DNA of 64,000 nucleotides from Streptomyces sp. YPW6 (GTDB lineage: Bacteria; Actinomycetota; Actinomycetes; Streptomycetales; Streptomycetaceae), in NCBI RefSeq assembly GCF_018866325.1, contig NZ_CP076457.1, positions 2,763,001-2,827,000 of the forward strand, in the 5' to 3' direction. A program made the translations under genes and the position numbers. The notes under the pieces are model-generated. The model did not search any database. It was given only the letters and a program-made list of their open reading frames with translations, and was not told the origin of the DNA. This document shows, one piece after another, positions 16,377-25,407 of the stretch; the stretch's first letter is position 1, and each line of letters opens with the position of its first letter.

Positions 16377-16988
16377 TTAGCGGCGGCCCCGGCGGTACAC
16401 CTCGCTGAGGTCCACGTCGATCGGGAAGGGAACGGACAGGTTCATCTTCCGGTGGTGGATGCCGGTGGGCGTGTAGGTGCGCGTCGCCGGGTCGAGCTCG
16501 TAGACGTAGACGACGGGGAGATCGTCGTCGTCCTGCTCGACCCGCCAGAAGTGCTTGATGCCGGCCTCGGCGTACCTGCGCGGTTTGACGCCCCGGTCGC
16601 GCTCCCGGGAGTCGGGGGACACGACCTCGACGGCGAGGACGACGTCCTCGGGTGCGTACCAGGTCTGGTCAGGGCCGGTGTCGGCATCGGCCCGGTACAC
16701 CAGGAGGTCGGGCTCCGGGCGGTTGCTGGTGTTGAGCCTGATGGTCATCTCCCGGTCCACGTCCAGATCCGCGGGGACGTGGGCGAGGAGGGCGGACTCC
16801 AGCAGCCACATGGCTCGCGTGTGGAACTTCCGCTGCGGACTCATGAAGACGAGACTCCCGTCGATCAGCTCGGTGTGGGGCGGGAGGCCCGGAATCCGGT
16901 CGAGGTCGTCCGCCGTCCAGCCGCCCTCCGGCGGGACCGGCCACCGGTTCGGCTCCTGGCCGAGCCGGTCCTCGGGTGCGGCGCTCAT
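16377..16988 (-). CDS. Uma2 family (DUF820) endonuclease-like protein
   Basis: This 203-residue protein has the PD-(D/E)XK fold of the Uma2 family, very abundant in Streptomyces and cyanobacteria. Visible motifs are ELIDGSLVFMSP near 43, PEPDLLVYR near 95, and the catalytic-type AVEVVSPDSRERD with K downstream (about 119-135). Start ATG 16988 follows GGGAG by six bases; upstream ATGs lack this. The family is annotated as nuclease by fold, but its biological target is unknown. No toxin or transposase partner lies beside it. Confidence 0.85.
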   Translation of the reverse strand: MSAAPEDRLGQEPNRWPVPPEGGWTADDLDRIPGLPPHTELIDGSLVFMSPQRKFHTRAMWLLESALLAHVPADLDVDREMTIRLNTSNRPEPDLLVYRADADTGPDQTWYAPEDVVLAVEVVSPDSRERDRGVKPRRYAEAGIKHFWRVEQDDDDLPVVYVYELDPATRTYTPTGIHHRKMNLSVPFPIDVDLSEVYRRGRR

Positions 16989-17127
16989 AGTTGCTCCCAT
17001 ACGCCGAAGTCTCGTCTCTTCACTCAGCGTACCCATCCGATACGACAATGCCGCCGCCCAAACGAATGAGCGACGGCATCGGCGTTGACCCGGTGGCCTC
17101 CGGGTGCTGCTCAGGAGGCGGGTGGGG

Positions 17128-18714
17128 TCACTCCCACTCGATCGTCCCCGGCGGCTTGCTCGTCACGTCGAGGACGACGCGGTTGACGTCGGCGACCTCG
17201 TTGGTGATGCGGGTGGAGATCTTCGCCAGCGTCTCGTACGGCAGGCGCGACCAGTCGGCCGTCATCGCGTCCTCGGAGGAGACCGGGCGCAGCACGACCG
17301 GGTGGCCGTAGGTGCGGCCGTCGCCCTGGACGCCGACCGAGCGGACGTCGGCGAGGAGGACCACCGGGCACTGCCAGATGTCGCGGTCCAGGCCGGCCGC
17401 CGTCAGCTCCTCGCGGGCGATGGCGTCGGCCTCGCGGAGCAGGTCGAGGCGGTCCTTGGTGACCTCGCCGACGATGCGGATGCCGAGGCCGGGGCCGGGG
17501 AACGGCTGGCGCTGGACGATCTCCTCGGGGAGGCCCAGCTCCTGGCCGACCATGCGGACCTCGTCCTTGAACAGCTGGCGCAGCGGCTCGACGAGCTGGA
17601 ACTCGATGTCGTCGGGGAGACCGCCGACGTTGTGGTGGGACTTGATGTTGGCGGTGCCGGTGCCGCCACCGGACTCCACCACGTCCGGGTAGAGCGTGCC
17701 CTGGACGAGGAAGGCGACCTCGGGCCCCTCCTCCTGGAGGATCTCCAGCTGGGCCTGCTCGAAGACGCGGATGAACTCGCGGCCGATGATCTTCCGCTTC
17801 TGCTCCGGGTCGGAGACCCCGGCGAGGGCGTCGAGGAAGCGCTTCTCCGCGTCGACGACCTTCAGCTTCGCGCCGGTCGCGGCGACGAAGTCCTTCTCGA
17901 CCTGCTCGGTCTCGCCCTTGCGCATCAGTCCGTGGTCGACGTAGACGCAGGTGAGCTGGGAGCCGATGGCCTTCTGGACGAGCGCGGCCGCCACGGCGGA
18001 GTCGACGCCGCCGGACAGGCCGCAGATGGCGCGCTTGTCGCCGACCTGCTCGCGGATGAGGGCGACCTGCTCCTCGACCACGTTGGTGGTGGTCCAGTTG
18101 GGCTCGATGCCCGCGCCGCGGTAGAGGAAGTGCTCCAGGACCTGCTGGCCGTGGGTCGAGTGCATGACCTCCGGGTGGTACTGGACGCCGTAGAGCTTCT
18201 TCTCGTCGTTCTCGAAGGCGGCGACCGGGACCACGTCGGTGGAGGCGGTGACCGTGAAGCCCTCGGGGGCGGCCGAGCAGGCGTCGCCGTGCGACATCCA
18301 CACCGGCTGCTCGGTGGGCGTGCCCTCGAAGAGCGTCGAGCCCGCCTTGGTGACGTGCAGCGGGGTACGGCCGTACTCGCGGGCCCCGTTGTCGTCGACC
18401 GTGCCGCCGAGCGCCGTCGCCATCAGCTGGAAGCCGTAGCACATGCCGAAGACCGGGACCCCGGCCTCGAACAGCGAGCGGTCCAGGGACGGCGCACCCT
18501 CCGCGTACACCGACGACGGACCGCCGGAGAGAATGATCGCGCGGGGGTTCCTGGCCAGCATCTCGGCCACCGGCATGGTGGACGGAACGATCTCGCTGTA
18601 GACCCGGGCCTCACGGACGCGGCGGGCGATGAGCTGGGCGTACTGCGCGCCGAAGTCGACGACGAGGACCACGTCGGCCGTGGCGTCGGGGGCGGCGGGG
18701 GGTGCTGCTGGCAC
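17128..18714 (-). CDS. guaA: GMP synthase (glutamine-hydrolysing)
   Basis: The 528-residue enzyme converts XMP to GMP using glutamine and ATP. The class I amidotransferase domain comes first, with the nucleophile elbow [10 protein letters not shown] and MSHGD. Next is the ATP pyrophosphatase loop [12 protein letters not shown] near residue 240. The C-terminal dimerisation domain ends [13 protein letters not shown], the usual end of GuaA. guaB and guaB3, which supply XMP, lie about 20 kb away in the same window. It diverges from the leader-peptide/chorismate mutase transcript. Confidence 0.97.
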   Translation of the reverse strand: MPAAPPAAPDATADVVLVVDFGAQYAQLIARRVREARVYSEIVPSTMPVAEMLARNPRAIILSGGPSSVYAEGAPSLDRSLFEAGVPVFGMCYGFQLMATALGGTVDDNGAREYGRTPLHVTKAGSTLFEGTPTEQPVWMSHGDACSAAPEGFTVTASTDVVPVAAFENDEKKLYGVQYHPEVMHSTHGQQVLEHFLYRGAGIEPNWTTTNVVEEQVALIREQVGDKRAICGLSGGVDSAVAAALVQKAIGSQLTCVYVDHGLMRKGETEQVEKDFVAATGAKLKVVDAEKRFLDALAGVSDPEQKRKIIGREFIRVFEQAQLEILQEEGPEVAFLVQGTLYPDVVESGGGTGTANIKSHHNVGGLPDDIEFQLVEPLRQLFKDEVRMVGQELGLPEEIVQRQPFPGPGLGIRIVGEVTKDRLDLLREADAIAREELTAAGLDRDIWQCPVVLLADVRSVGVQGDGRTYGHPVVLRPVSSEDAMTADWSRLPYETLAKISTRITNEVADVNRVVLDVTSKPPGTIEWE

Positions 18715-18841
18715 GGGGCGGCCTTCCGGCGGTGGTGATGAGGGTCGGTTCTTCCGATTCTACCGGCCGTGCACGGCCCCTCCGCCGGGCCGGTCGCGGG
18801 GGTGCGCCCGCCCGGTCACGTCTCACGATCCGGGCCGCGTT

Positions 18842-18871
18842 TTGTCGGGGCGACGGCATCGGGGCCATACT
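18842..18871 (+). promoter_or_regulatory. Promoter for leader peptide and chorismate mutase
   Basis: TTGTCG (18842-18847) and CATACT (18866-18871) are separated by 18 bases. Predicted transcription starts at about 18878-18879, exactly at the leader peptide ATG, so the leader mRNA is probably leaderless. Confidence 0.6.
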
Positions 18872-18878
18872 GTGCGCC

Positions 18879-18950
18879 ATGCGTCAGCACACGACCTTCG
18901 TCTTTACCTATGGCATCCGGCCCGCCGGCTGCCATGGTCGTGCTGCTTGA
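18879..18950 (+). CDS. Phe/Tyr leader peptide (attenuator)
   Basis: This 23-codon ORF (MRQHTTFVFTYGIRPAGCHG and three more) carries Phe-Val-Phe-Thr-Tyr in its middle. It is followed by alternative RNA hairpins and then chorismate mutase, the enzyme committing to Phe and Tyr. This is the arrangement of classical ribosome-mediated attenuation: stalling at Phe/Tyr codons when charged tRNA is scarce would favour read-through. It has no Shine-Dalgarno and probably starts at the mRNA 5' end. The peptide itself likely has no other role. Confidence 0.75.
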   Translation: MRQHTTFVFTYGIRPAGCHGRAA

Positions 18951-19000
18951 CCCACTGACAAGCAGCGTTCCAGGCGCCCCGGGCCACCAGGCCCGGGGCG
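18942..19000 (+). terminator. Attenuator: pause hairpin and terminator hairpin
   Basis: GCTGCTTG (18942-18949) pairs with CAAGCAGC (18959-18966), overlapping the leader peptide stop codon. Downstream, CGCCCCGGGCC (18975-18985) pairs perfectly with GGCCCGGGGCG (18990-19000) across a 4-base loop, the likely terminator. A ribosome stalled at the Phe/Tyr codons would leave the first hairpin region free and could change folding. Confidence 0.7.
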
Positions 19001-19058
19001 TCTGCCGTGTCCGGGCCCTGGCCCCGGGGGCCGTCAGCCACGACCCACGGGAGTCACC

Positions 19059-19358
19059 ATGAGCAGCATCGGCACCACGGACACCACCGCCGCCACCGGC
19101 GCGCACACCGACGAGGCCGCCGCCCTGATCGGCGGTGCGCGGGAGCGCATCGACGCCCTCGACGACCGGATCATCGGTCTCGTCCAGGAACGGATGGCCG
19201 TCTCGGCGGTGATCCAGGAGGCCCGGATCACCTCGGGCGGTCGGCGGGTCAGCCTCTCCCGCGAGACGGCCGTGCTCGGTCACTACCGGGACGCGCTGGG
19301 CAAGCCGGGCACCGCGCTGGCGATGACGCTCCTGGAGCTGTGCCGCGGCCGGGTCTGA
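19059..19358 (+). CDS. Chorismate mutase, AroQ type
   Basis: This 99-residue monofunctional enzyme converts chorismate to prephenate, the branch point to phenylalanine and tyrosine. The all-helical AroQ core shows RERIDALDDRIIGLVQERM near 28, a central Arg/Lys pair and RVSLSRETAVL near 62, matching the catalytic layout of the family. The first 20 residues are Thr/Ala-rich and variable. It stands alone behind the Phe/Tyr leader and attenuator and is followed by a terminator hairpin. Confidence 0.93.
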   Translation: MSSIGTTDTTAATGAHTDEAAALIGGARERIDALDDRIIGLVQERMAVSAVIQEARITSGGRRVSLSRETAVLGHYRDALGKPGTALAMTLLELCRGRV

Positions 19359-19371
19359 GCCGGGGCGGGCG

Positions 19372-19406
19372 GCGGCGCGGACGGAACGGTTCTCCGCCCG
19401 CGCCGC
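19372..19406 (+). terminator. Terminator after chorismate mutase
   Basis: A 13-base-pair stem with one mismatch (19372-19384 with 19394-19406) and a 9-base loop lies 14 bases after the chorismate mutase stop codon. Confidence 0.7.
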
Positions 19407-19625
19407 ACGGGCCGTATCTGCGTTCGGGACCCGTCTCACCCGTACGGCGCGTGACCAGGAGCGCGGTGCCTTCGTTGGTCCGGGTGTCCGTGCCAACCAG
19501 GGGCGGCATCGGTAGGAAACCACGCGTGGCTCCGCCGGGAAGTGTGACGTACTGCAGGTGCGTCGTGGGACCACGACCCGGCGTATGTGACCGGTCCGCA
19601 GGGGACAGCAGCCCGGTCACCCCAT

Positions 19626-19662
19626 ATGCGGCCGATCCCGGGGACGCCCGGGTCGGCCGCAT
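19626..19662. terminator. Terminator hairpin after the LAXTG protein gene
   Basis: ATGCGGCCGA at 19626 pairs with TCGGCCGCAT ending at 19662, and the inner CCCGGG arms pair across GACG. This gives a 16-base-pair stem with a single bulged T, 51 bases downstream of the minus-strand LAXTG gene. The rest of the 355-base gap (19359-19713) shows nothing else I can support. Confidence 0.8.
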
Positions 19663-19713
19663 CGGAACACATCCGGGCGGAGGCCCGATCCCTCCTCCGC
19701 CACGCTCCGCTTC

Positions 19714-21471
19714 TCAGCTCTGGCGCGCGGCCCGTCGCCGTGCCGCCGTGAAGAGCACCAGGCCGGCGGCCAGTGCCGCGGCCGCGGTGCCCGAGGCGAT
19801 CAGGGCGACCGACCCCGTCGAGGCGAGGCCGCCGCCTCCACCGCCGGAGCCTCCGGCCGTGCCCGCCGAGGAGCCGCCGGACGTGGTGGTGCCGGAGGTG
19901 CCGGAGGTGCCCGGCGCGCTCTCCTCCGGGGCCGGGGTGGAGGTCGGCGGGGTGGACGGCTCACCGGAGCCGCCGTCGCCGCCCTCCGTCGCGCCACCGG
20001 AGTCGGAGCCGTCGCCCTCACCGTTCAGGATCAGGTAGGCGGTGTTGTTGGCCGGATTCGGGTCGAACGGCAGCTTCGGCTTCTGCAGCCAGGTGTCGCG
20101 TACGGTCACCTCGCCGCTCGCGCCGACCATGGCCTTGTCGACCCGCAGCTCGAAGGGCAGGTCGAGGCCGGCCCCGTCCCGCACGGACATGGAGGTGTTG
20201 CAGACGTAGCGCGGCGCGGGGCTCTTCTGGTCCTCGCGGTACGTGCCGTCGGCCTGCACCGCGCGGCAGCGCTCCGGCTTCGACGTGACCGAGGCGCCCT
20301 GCGGGACGGTGAAGTCGACGGTGGCGACGTCCTCGCCGGACCGGATGTGGCCGATCCACGCCGGGCCCTCGTTGCGGAAGCCGATGTCGGCCTTGACGGT
20401 GGAGCCCTCGGGCCCGGCCACGTCGTCGCCGTACGCCACGAAGTCGGCCGTGTTCTTCGTACGGAAGTCGACGTCCTGCTGGTTGTCGTACGGATCGAGG
20501 TCGGTGCTGCGGGCCGCGGGGCCCTTCTTGACCGGGACCGCCTTCAGCACGCCGCCGGTGCCCCGCTCGAAGGTGGCGCCCGCACGCTGGGCGGCGCGCT
20601 GGGCGGCGCTGTCCTCCTGGACGCGGTAGAGGAAGGTGTCGTAGTAGGCGCGCTGGGTGGCCTCCAGCGTCAGCGGGGTGGCCAGCGTGTACGTCGCGCC
20701 CGCCTCGAAGGCTCCCTCGACGGAGCAGAGCGCCGTGGTCGAACCGAAGTCCGGCTGGTCGGGGGCGTCCACCGTGTACTCGCAGTTGGAGTAGCGCTGC
20801 GGGATGTCGAGGCCGCGCGAGTACCGCAGGGTGAGCAGGACGCCGTCGGCGTCCCGGGTGCCGCGGTTGGCGAAGGTGATCGGGGCCTGCTGCTTCTCCC
20901 CCGGGGTCAGCTCCGTCCTGAACGGCAGCCGCTCCATCACCAGGTCGGGGCCGCCGACCGTGAGCCGGGTGGTGAACGGCGTGAAGGTGGCGCCGTCCGC
21001 CTCGCCGGTCACGGTGATCGTGCCGGTGTCGCCGTTCTCGCTGCCGTCGGCGGCGGTGACGAAGAGGTCGACCGCGCCGTTGAGGCCGGGCCAGATGCCC
21101 CAGTCCTCGCAGACGGCCTTCGTGCCGGTGACCTCGCAGTCCGGGTTGCCCTCCCCCTCGAACTCCACATCGGCGACGCCCGCGACGCCGCTGAGGTCGA
21201 AGGTGAGCGTGAAGGAGCCGCCGAAGCCGCCGTTCTCCTCGTCCTCGGACGGATTGTTGAGGCTGATCCCGACCGTGGAGGACTTCGGCTTGCCGCTCTC
21301 CGGGTACGGGTGCAGGGCGGTCTCGGCGGGGCCGCCGAGCGTGAACACCGGCGCGTCCGCGGCCTGTGCCGGGGCGGCCGCCCCGGCGAGCGAGGCCGCG
21401 GCCAGCAGGCCGGCGGCGGCGAGGGAGCCGGCTGCGCGGTGCAGCACGGTTCTGGGGGAAAAGCGTGTCAT
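19714..21471 (-). CDS. Secreted LAXTG cell-wall-anchored protein
   Basis: The 585-residue protein has a signal peptide of about 37 residues ending in AAPAQAAD. A beta-rich extracellular region of about 450 residues follows, then a Ser/Thr/Pro/Gly spacer near 500-545. The sorting signal is LASTG near 549 with a hydrophobic helix and TAARRRAARQS tail. LAXTG is the recognition motif of Streptomyces class E sortases, so it should be covalently linked to peptidoglycan. No sortase gene is in the window. Start ATG 21471 follows GAGG by seven bases. The body matches no enzyme I recognise; adhesion or structure is possible. Confidence 0.85.
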   Translation of the reverse strand: MTRFSPRTVLHRAAGSLAAAGLLAAASLAGAAAPAQAADAPVFTLGGPAETALHPYPESGKPKSSTVGISLNNPSEDEENGGFGGSFTLTFDLSGVAGVADVEFEGEGNPDCEVTGTKAVCEDWGIWPGLNGAVDLFVTAADGSENGDTGTITVTGEADGATFTPFTTRLTVGGPDLVMERLPFRTELTPGEKQQAPITFANRGTRDADGVLLTLRYSRGLDIPQRYSNCEYTVDAPDQPDFGSTTALCSVEGAFEAGATYTLATPLTLEATQRAYYDTFLYRVQEDSAAQRAAQRAGATFERGTGGVLKAVPVKKGPAARSTDLDPYDNQQDVDFRTKNTADFVAYGDDVAGPEGSTVKADIGFRNEGPAWIGHIRSGEDVATVDFTVPQGASVTSKPERCRAVQADGTYREDQKSPAPRYVCNTSMSVRDGAGLDLPFELRVDKAMVGASGEVTVRDTWLQKPKLPFDPNPANNTAYLILNGEGDGSDSGGATEGGDGGSGEPSTPPTSTPAPEESAPGTSGTSGTTTSGGSSAGTAGGSGGGGGGLASTGSVALIASGTAAAALAAGLVLFTAARRRAARQS

Positions 21472-21568
21472 CGGGTACCTCAGTCGTTCGGCAGGAGCTG
21501 TGTGGCTGCTGTGACAGTTGTGGCGGTACGGGTTGGACCCCACAGCTTCCCGAACGGTTGTCCTCCCT

Positions 21569-21660
21569 GAGATCACGAGTCGGGCACGGCCCCGCGCCCG
21601 AGGTCACGGATCGGGCACGGTCCCGCGCGCTTCGGTCACGGGTTGGGTACGGGGGTGTTC
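21569..21660. repeat. Approximate 31-bp tandem repeat including the GMC gene 3' end
   Basis: Near-identical units start at 21569 and 21600, and a third, more diverged one at about 21631 carries the stop codon of the GMC oxidoreductase. Read on the minus strand each encodes VPxP or VPDS followed by TGA, so the gene's terminal codons with stop have been duplicated downstream. Confidence 0.6.
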
Positions 21661-23516
21661 CCGACGCCCTTGACGTCCGTCCCGGCCTCCGCCGTGCCCT
21701 TCGGGGGCACCACGGGGATGCCCAGGAACGGCAGCTTCAGCGCGCCGAACGCCTCCTTCGGCACGGCGGGCGTGCGCGGTGCGACCGGGGCGAGCCGCTC
21801 GTAGGCCGCGCTCTGCTCCGGGCGCGGGTCCGCCTCGCCCTTGTTGGGCCACAGCGACATCGCGCGCTCGGCCTGGGCGGTGATGGTCAGCGACGGGTTG
21901 ACGCCGAGGTTCGCGGAGACGGCGGAGCCGTCGACGACGCTGATGCCGGGGTGGCCCCAGAGGCGGTGGTACGGGTCGATGACGCCTTCCTCGGCGCTCG
22001 CGCCGATCGGGCAGCCGCCGAGGAAGTGGGCGGTGAGCGGGGTGCCCATCAGCTCCCCCACGTTGGAGCCGGCGAAGCCGTTGATCTCCTCGGCGAGCAG
22101 GCTGGCGCCGAGGGTCGCCTCCGGGATCTGCGTCGGGTTGGGGGCGCCGTGGCCCTGGCGGGCGGTGAGCAGGCCCTTTCCGATACCGCCCGGTTTGCGG
22201 TAGGTGGTGAGGGAGTTGTCCAGCGACTGCATGACCAGACCGATGATGCTGCGCTCGGACCAGCGGCGGTTGGAGAGCGAACGGGCGGCGAGGGCCGGGT
22301 GCTTGATCATGCCGGCGACCCAGCGGCGTACCCGGTGGGCCCCGTAGGGCACCTGGAGGACGGTCAGCATGCCCATGGCGTTGGAGCCCTTGCCGTAGCG
22401 GACGGGCTCGATGTGGGTGTTGTCGTCGGGGTGGATCGACGAGGTGATCGCGACGCCCCGGGTGAAGTCGGCCTTGGCGGTGCCGTGCTTCCTGCGGTAG
22501 CGGCGGTCGCTGGTCTGGGCGCCCACCAGGCCTTCGGAGTTGGTGCGGGTCAGTTCGCCGAGCTTCGCGGAGATCCGGGGCAGCAGCCCCCGGTCCTTCA
22601 TGGTGTGCAGGAGGGTCTGGGTGCCGTACGTTCCGGCGGCGACGACGACCTCGCGGGCGCGCAGCTTCGTGGGCTTCGCCCGGCGGCGGCGGTCGGTGGG
22701 GACGGTGAGGACGCGGTAGCCGCCCTCGGGGTCCTCGGTGACGGCGACCACGGAGGTCATCGGGTGGATGACGGCTCCGGCCCGCTCGGCGAGGTGGAGG
22801 TAGTTCTCGTTGAGGGTGTTCTTGGCGCCGTGGCGGCAGCCCGTCATGCACTCGCCGCACTCGGTGCAGGCCCTGCGCTCGGGGCCCGCGCCGCCGAAGT
22901 ACGGGTCGGGGACGGTGGCGCCGGCCTCGGCCTTCACGGTGCCGTCGGCGTCCTTGCCGTCGCCGAAGAAGACGCCGACCGGGGTCATGTGGAAGGTGTC
23001 GCCGACGCCCATGGTCTGTGCGACGGCCTTGAGGTGGATGTCGGAGGGGGTCATGGTCGGGTTGAGGCGGACCCCGAGCATGCGCCGGGCCTGGTCGTAG
23101 TACGGCTTCAGCTCGTCCTGCCAGTCGGTGATCGAGGCCCACTGGCGGTCCTCGAAGAACGGGGCGGGCGGCACGTACAGGGTGTTGGCGTAGTTGAGCG
23201 ACCCGCCGCCGACGCCGGCCCCGGCGAGCACCATGACGTTGCCGAGCAGGTGGATGCGCTGGAGGCCGAAGAGCCCGAGGGCGGGGGCCCAGAGGTAGTT
23301 CTTCAGGTCCCAGGAGGTCTTGGGGAGCGTGCCGGGGGTGAAGCGGCGGCCCGCCTCCAGGACACCGACGCGGTACCCCTTCTCGGTGAGCCGGAGCGCC
23401 GACACCGCGCCTCCGAAGCCCGAGCCGACGACCAGGACGTCGTAGTCGTACGCGGCGTCGTCCTCGGCCGGGACATGGCTGACGGCCTGATGCTGGGCAG
23501 GGCTGTCCTGGGACAT
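21636..23516 (-). CDS. GMC family oxidoreductase, ChoD-like
   Basis: This 626-residue flavoprotein has the FAD dinucleotide site VLVVGSGFGGAVSAL near 27 and the GMC signature AGAGVGGGSLNYANTLY near 100. The C-terminal segment near 535 (SVVDGSAVSANLGVNPSLTI) is typical. A cluster CTECGECMTGC near 217 resembles a 4Fe-4S ferredoxin motif, as in mycobacterial ChoD. ChoD was named a cholesterol oxidase, but that activity is doubtful, so the substrate here is open. Start ATG 23516 follows GAGGAG. The aldehyde dehydrogenase gene is 116 bases upstream in the same direction and may be co-transcribed. Confidence 0.88.
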   Translation of the reverse strand: MSQDSPAQHQAVSHVPAEDDAAYDYDVLVVGSGFGGAVSALRLTEKGYRVGVLEAGRRFTPGTLPKTSWDLKNYLWAPALGLFGLQRIHLLGNVMVLAGAGVGGGSLNYANTLYVPPAPFFEDRQWASITDWQDELKPYYDQARRMLGVRLNPTMTPSDIHLKAVAQTMGVGDTFHMTPVGVFFGDGKDADGTVKAEAGATVPDPYFGGAGPERRACTECGECMTGCRHGAKNTLNENYLHLAERAGAVIHPMTSVVAVTEDPEGGYRVLTVPTDRRRRAKPTKLRAREVVVAAGTYGTQTLLHTMKDRGLLPRISAKLGELTRTNSEGLVGAQTSDRRYRRKHGTAKADFTRGVAITSSIHPDDNTHIEPVRYGKGSNAMGMLTVLQVPYGAHRVRRWVAGMIKHPALAARSLSNRRWSERSIIGLVMQSLDNSLTTYRKPGGIGKGLLTARQGHGAPNPTQIPEATLGASLLAEEINGFAGSNVGELMGTPLTAHFLGGCPIGASAEEGVIDPYHRLWGHPGISVVDGSAVSANLGVNPSLTITAQAERAMSLWPNKGEADPRPEQSAAYERLAPVAPRTPAVPKEAFGALKLPFLGIPVVPPKGTAEAGTDVKGVGNTPVPNP

Positions 23517-23632
23517 GGCACTCCTCGGAACGGAATCGGTACGGAAGGGGCGTGCTGCGGCGTCACGGTGGCCGGTCCCCCACGCGTCGGGCGTCCGCGT
23601 TCGGCCTCCCGCGCGCCGGGCTTCCCGGCGTC

Positions 23633-25249
23633 TCAGCGCAGCCGGAACGCCTTCATCACCTTGAGGCTGCTCGTCATGAACGCGGCGTACTTCTCGTCGT
23701 CCATCCCGAAGGCGGGCGCGAGCGGGATCAGCCGCTGCTGGGCGACGGTCTGGGCCTCGGTGTACTTGAGGATGCCCTCGGACCCGTGCCGCCGGCCGAG
23801 ACCGGAGTCCTTCATGCCGCCCATCGGGGACTGGACGCTGCCGTAGGCGGGGGCGTATCCCTCGTTGATGTTGACGGTGCCGGTGCGCAGCCGGGCGGCG
23901 ACCGCGTGGCCCCGCCGGGAGTCGGTGGTCCAGACGCTGGAGTTGAGACCGTACGGAGTGGCGTTGGCCAGCGCGATCACCTCGTCCTCGTCGCGGAAGC
24001 GGTAGACCGCGACGACCGGCCCGAAGGTCTCCTCGCCGCAGACGGCCATGGGGGCCTCCACGCCGTCGAGGATGGTCGGCTCGTAGAAGAGCGGGCCGAT
24101 GTCGGGGCGGGCGACGCCGCCGGCGACGAGGGTCGCGCCCTTCTCGACGGCCTCGTCGACGTGGCGCGCGACCGTCTCCAGCTGGCGTTCGCCGACGAGG
24201 GAGCCCATGTCGGCCCCGTACGCCAGGGAGCTGCCGAGCCGCATGGCCTTCGTGCGGGTGGCGAAGCGCTGGACGAAGTCGTCGGCGATCGACTCGTGGA
24301 CGTACAGCCGCTCGATGGAGATGCAGAGCTGTCCGGCGGAGGAGAAGCAGGCCCGGACGGCTCCGGCGGCGGCCTTCTCGACGTCGGCGTCCTTCAGGAC
24401 GAGCATGGCGTTCTTGCCGCCGAGCTCCAGGGAGACGCCGACCAGCCGGGAGGCCGCGCCGACGGCGACCTCGCGGCCGGTGCGGGTGGAGCCGGTGAAG
24501 GAGACGTAGTCGGCGCGGCTGACGACCTCGGGGCCGACGACCGGGCCCTCGCCGAGGACGACCTGGAAGACCTCGGCGGGCAGTCCGGCCTCGATCAGCA
24601 GGTCGCGGGCCCACAGGGCGGTGAGCGCGGTCTCGGTGTCGGGCTTCATCACGACGGCGTTGCCGGAGACGAAGGCGGGCAGGGCGTCGCCCACGGAGAG
24701 TTCGAGCGGGTAGTTCCAGGGGGCGATCTGGCCGACGACGCCGCGCGGCTGGCGCAGTTCGGTGACCTTGGTGAGGGTCGGGACGACGCCGGTGTGGCGG
24801 CGGGGCTTGAGGTAGGAGGCGGCCCTGCGCCCGTAGTGGCGCGCGGCGACGGCGATGGCCTGCACCTCCTCGTGGGCGTGCAGACGGGCCTTGCCGGTCT
24901 CCAGCTGGATGAGGTCGAGGACCTCGGACTGCCGGCTCAGGACGAGGTCGTGGAAGCGCAGCAGGACGGCGGCGCGCTGTCGTACGGGGACGGAGGCCCA
25001 GCCGGGCTGGGCGGCGCGGGCCCGGTCGAAGGCGGTGGCGACGTCCTCGGGGGTGGACTCGGGCAGGTCGGCCAGCTTCTCCCCGGTGAAGGGGGTGTGG
25101 TTGGCCGTTCGGCCCGACCCGACGACGCCGCGGGTCAGCTGGGCGATCACCTCGGGGGTGACCACGTCGGCGGCCGTGCGCACCCCGGCGGGGGCGACCG
25201 CCACCGGGTTCGTGCCGAGAGGGGCGTCAGGAGCCTGCGAGTCCGTCAT
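23633..25249 (-). CDS. gabD2: Succinate-semialdehyde dehydrogenase (NADP+), GabD2 type
   Basis: This 538-residue aldehyde dehydrogenase oxidises succinic semialdehyde to succinate in the GABA shunt or related catabolism. Visible motifs are GQIAPWNYPLELS near 170, the cofactor loop SFTGSTRTGREVA near 252, the general base region LELGGKNAM near 275 and the catalytic Cys in SSAGQLCISIERLYV near 307. Length and sequence fit GabD2 rather than GabD1. It precedes the GMC oxidoreductase, which could make an aldehyde substrate, but no direct link is proven. Confidence 0.88.
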   Translation of the reverse strand: MTDSQAPDAPLGTNPVAVAPAGVRTAADVVTPEVIAQLTRGVVGSGRTANHTPFTGEKLADLPESTPEDVATAFDRARAAQPGWASVPVRQRAAVLLRFHDLVLSRQSEVLDLIQLETGKARLHAHEEVQAIAVAARHYGRRAASYLKPRRHTGVVPTLTKVTELRQPRGVVGQIAPWNYPLELSVGDALPAFVSGNAVVMKPDTETALTALWARDLLIEAGLPAEVFQVVLGEGPVVGPEVVSRADYVSFTGSTRTGREVAVGAASRLVGVSLELGGKNAMLVLKDADVEKAAAGAVRACFSSAGQLCISIERLYVHESIADDFVQRFATRTKAMRLGSSLAYGADMGSLVGERQLETVARHVDEAVEKGATLVAGGVARPDIGPLFYEPTILDGVEAPMAVCGEETFGPVVAVYRFRDEDEVIALANATPYGLNSSVWTTDSRRGHAVAARLRTGTVNINEGYAPAYGSVQSPMGGMKDSGLGRRHGSEGILKYTEAQTVAQQRLIPLAPAFGMDDEKYAAFMTSSLKVMKAFRLR

Positions 25250-25407
25250 GGGGCCGAGAGTATGTCCAGCCCGAGCCTTTGGGTACCCGTCGGTAACAGT
25301 TTTTCACAGGACCTGTCCGGCTCGTTCGGCATCCCCTTCGAACGAGCCAGTGATCGCTGGCGACATAATCGCTGATCAGCGGCGTTGCGGCCGATCGCCC
25401 GGCGCCC

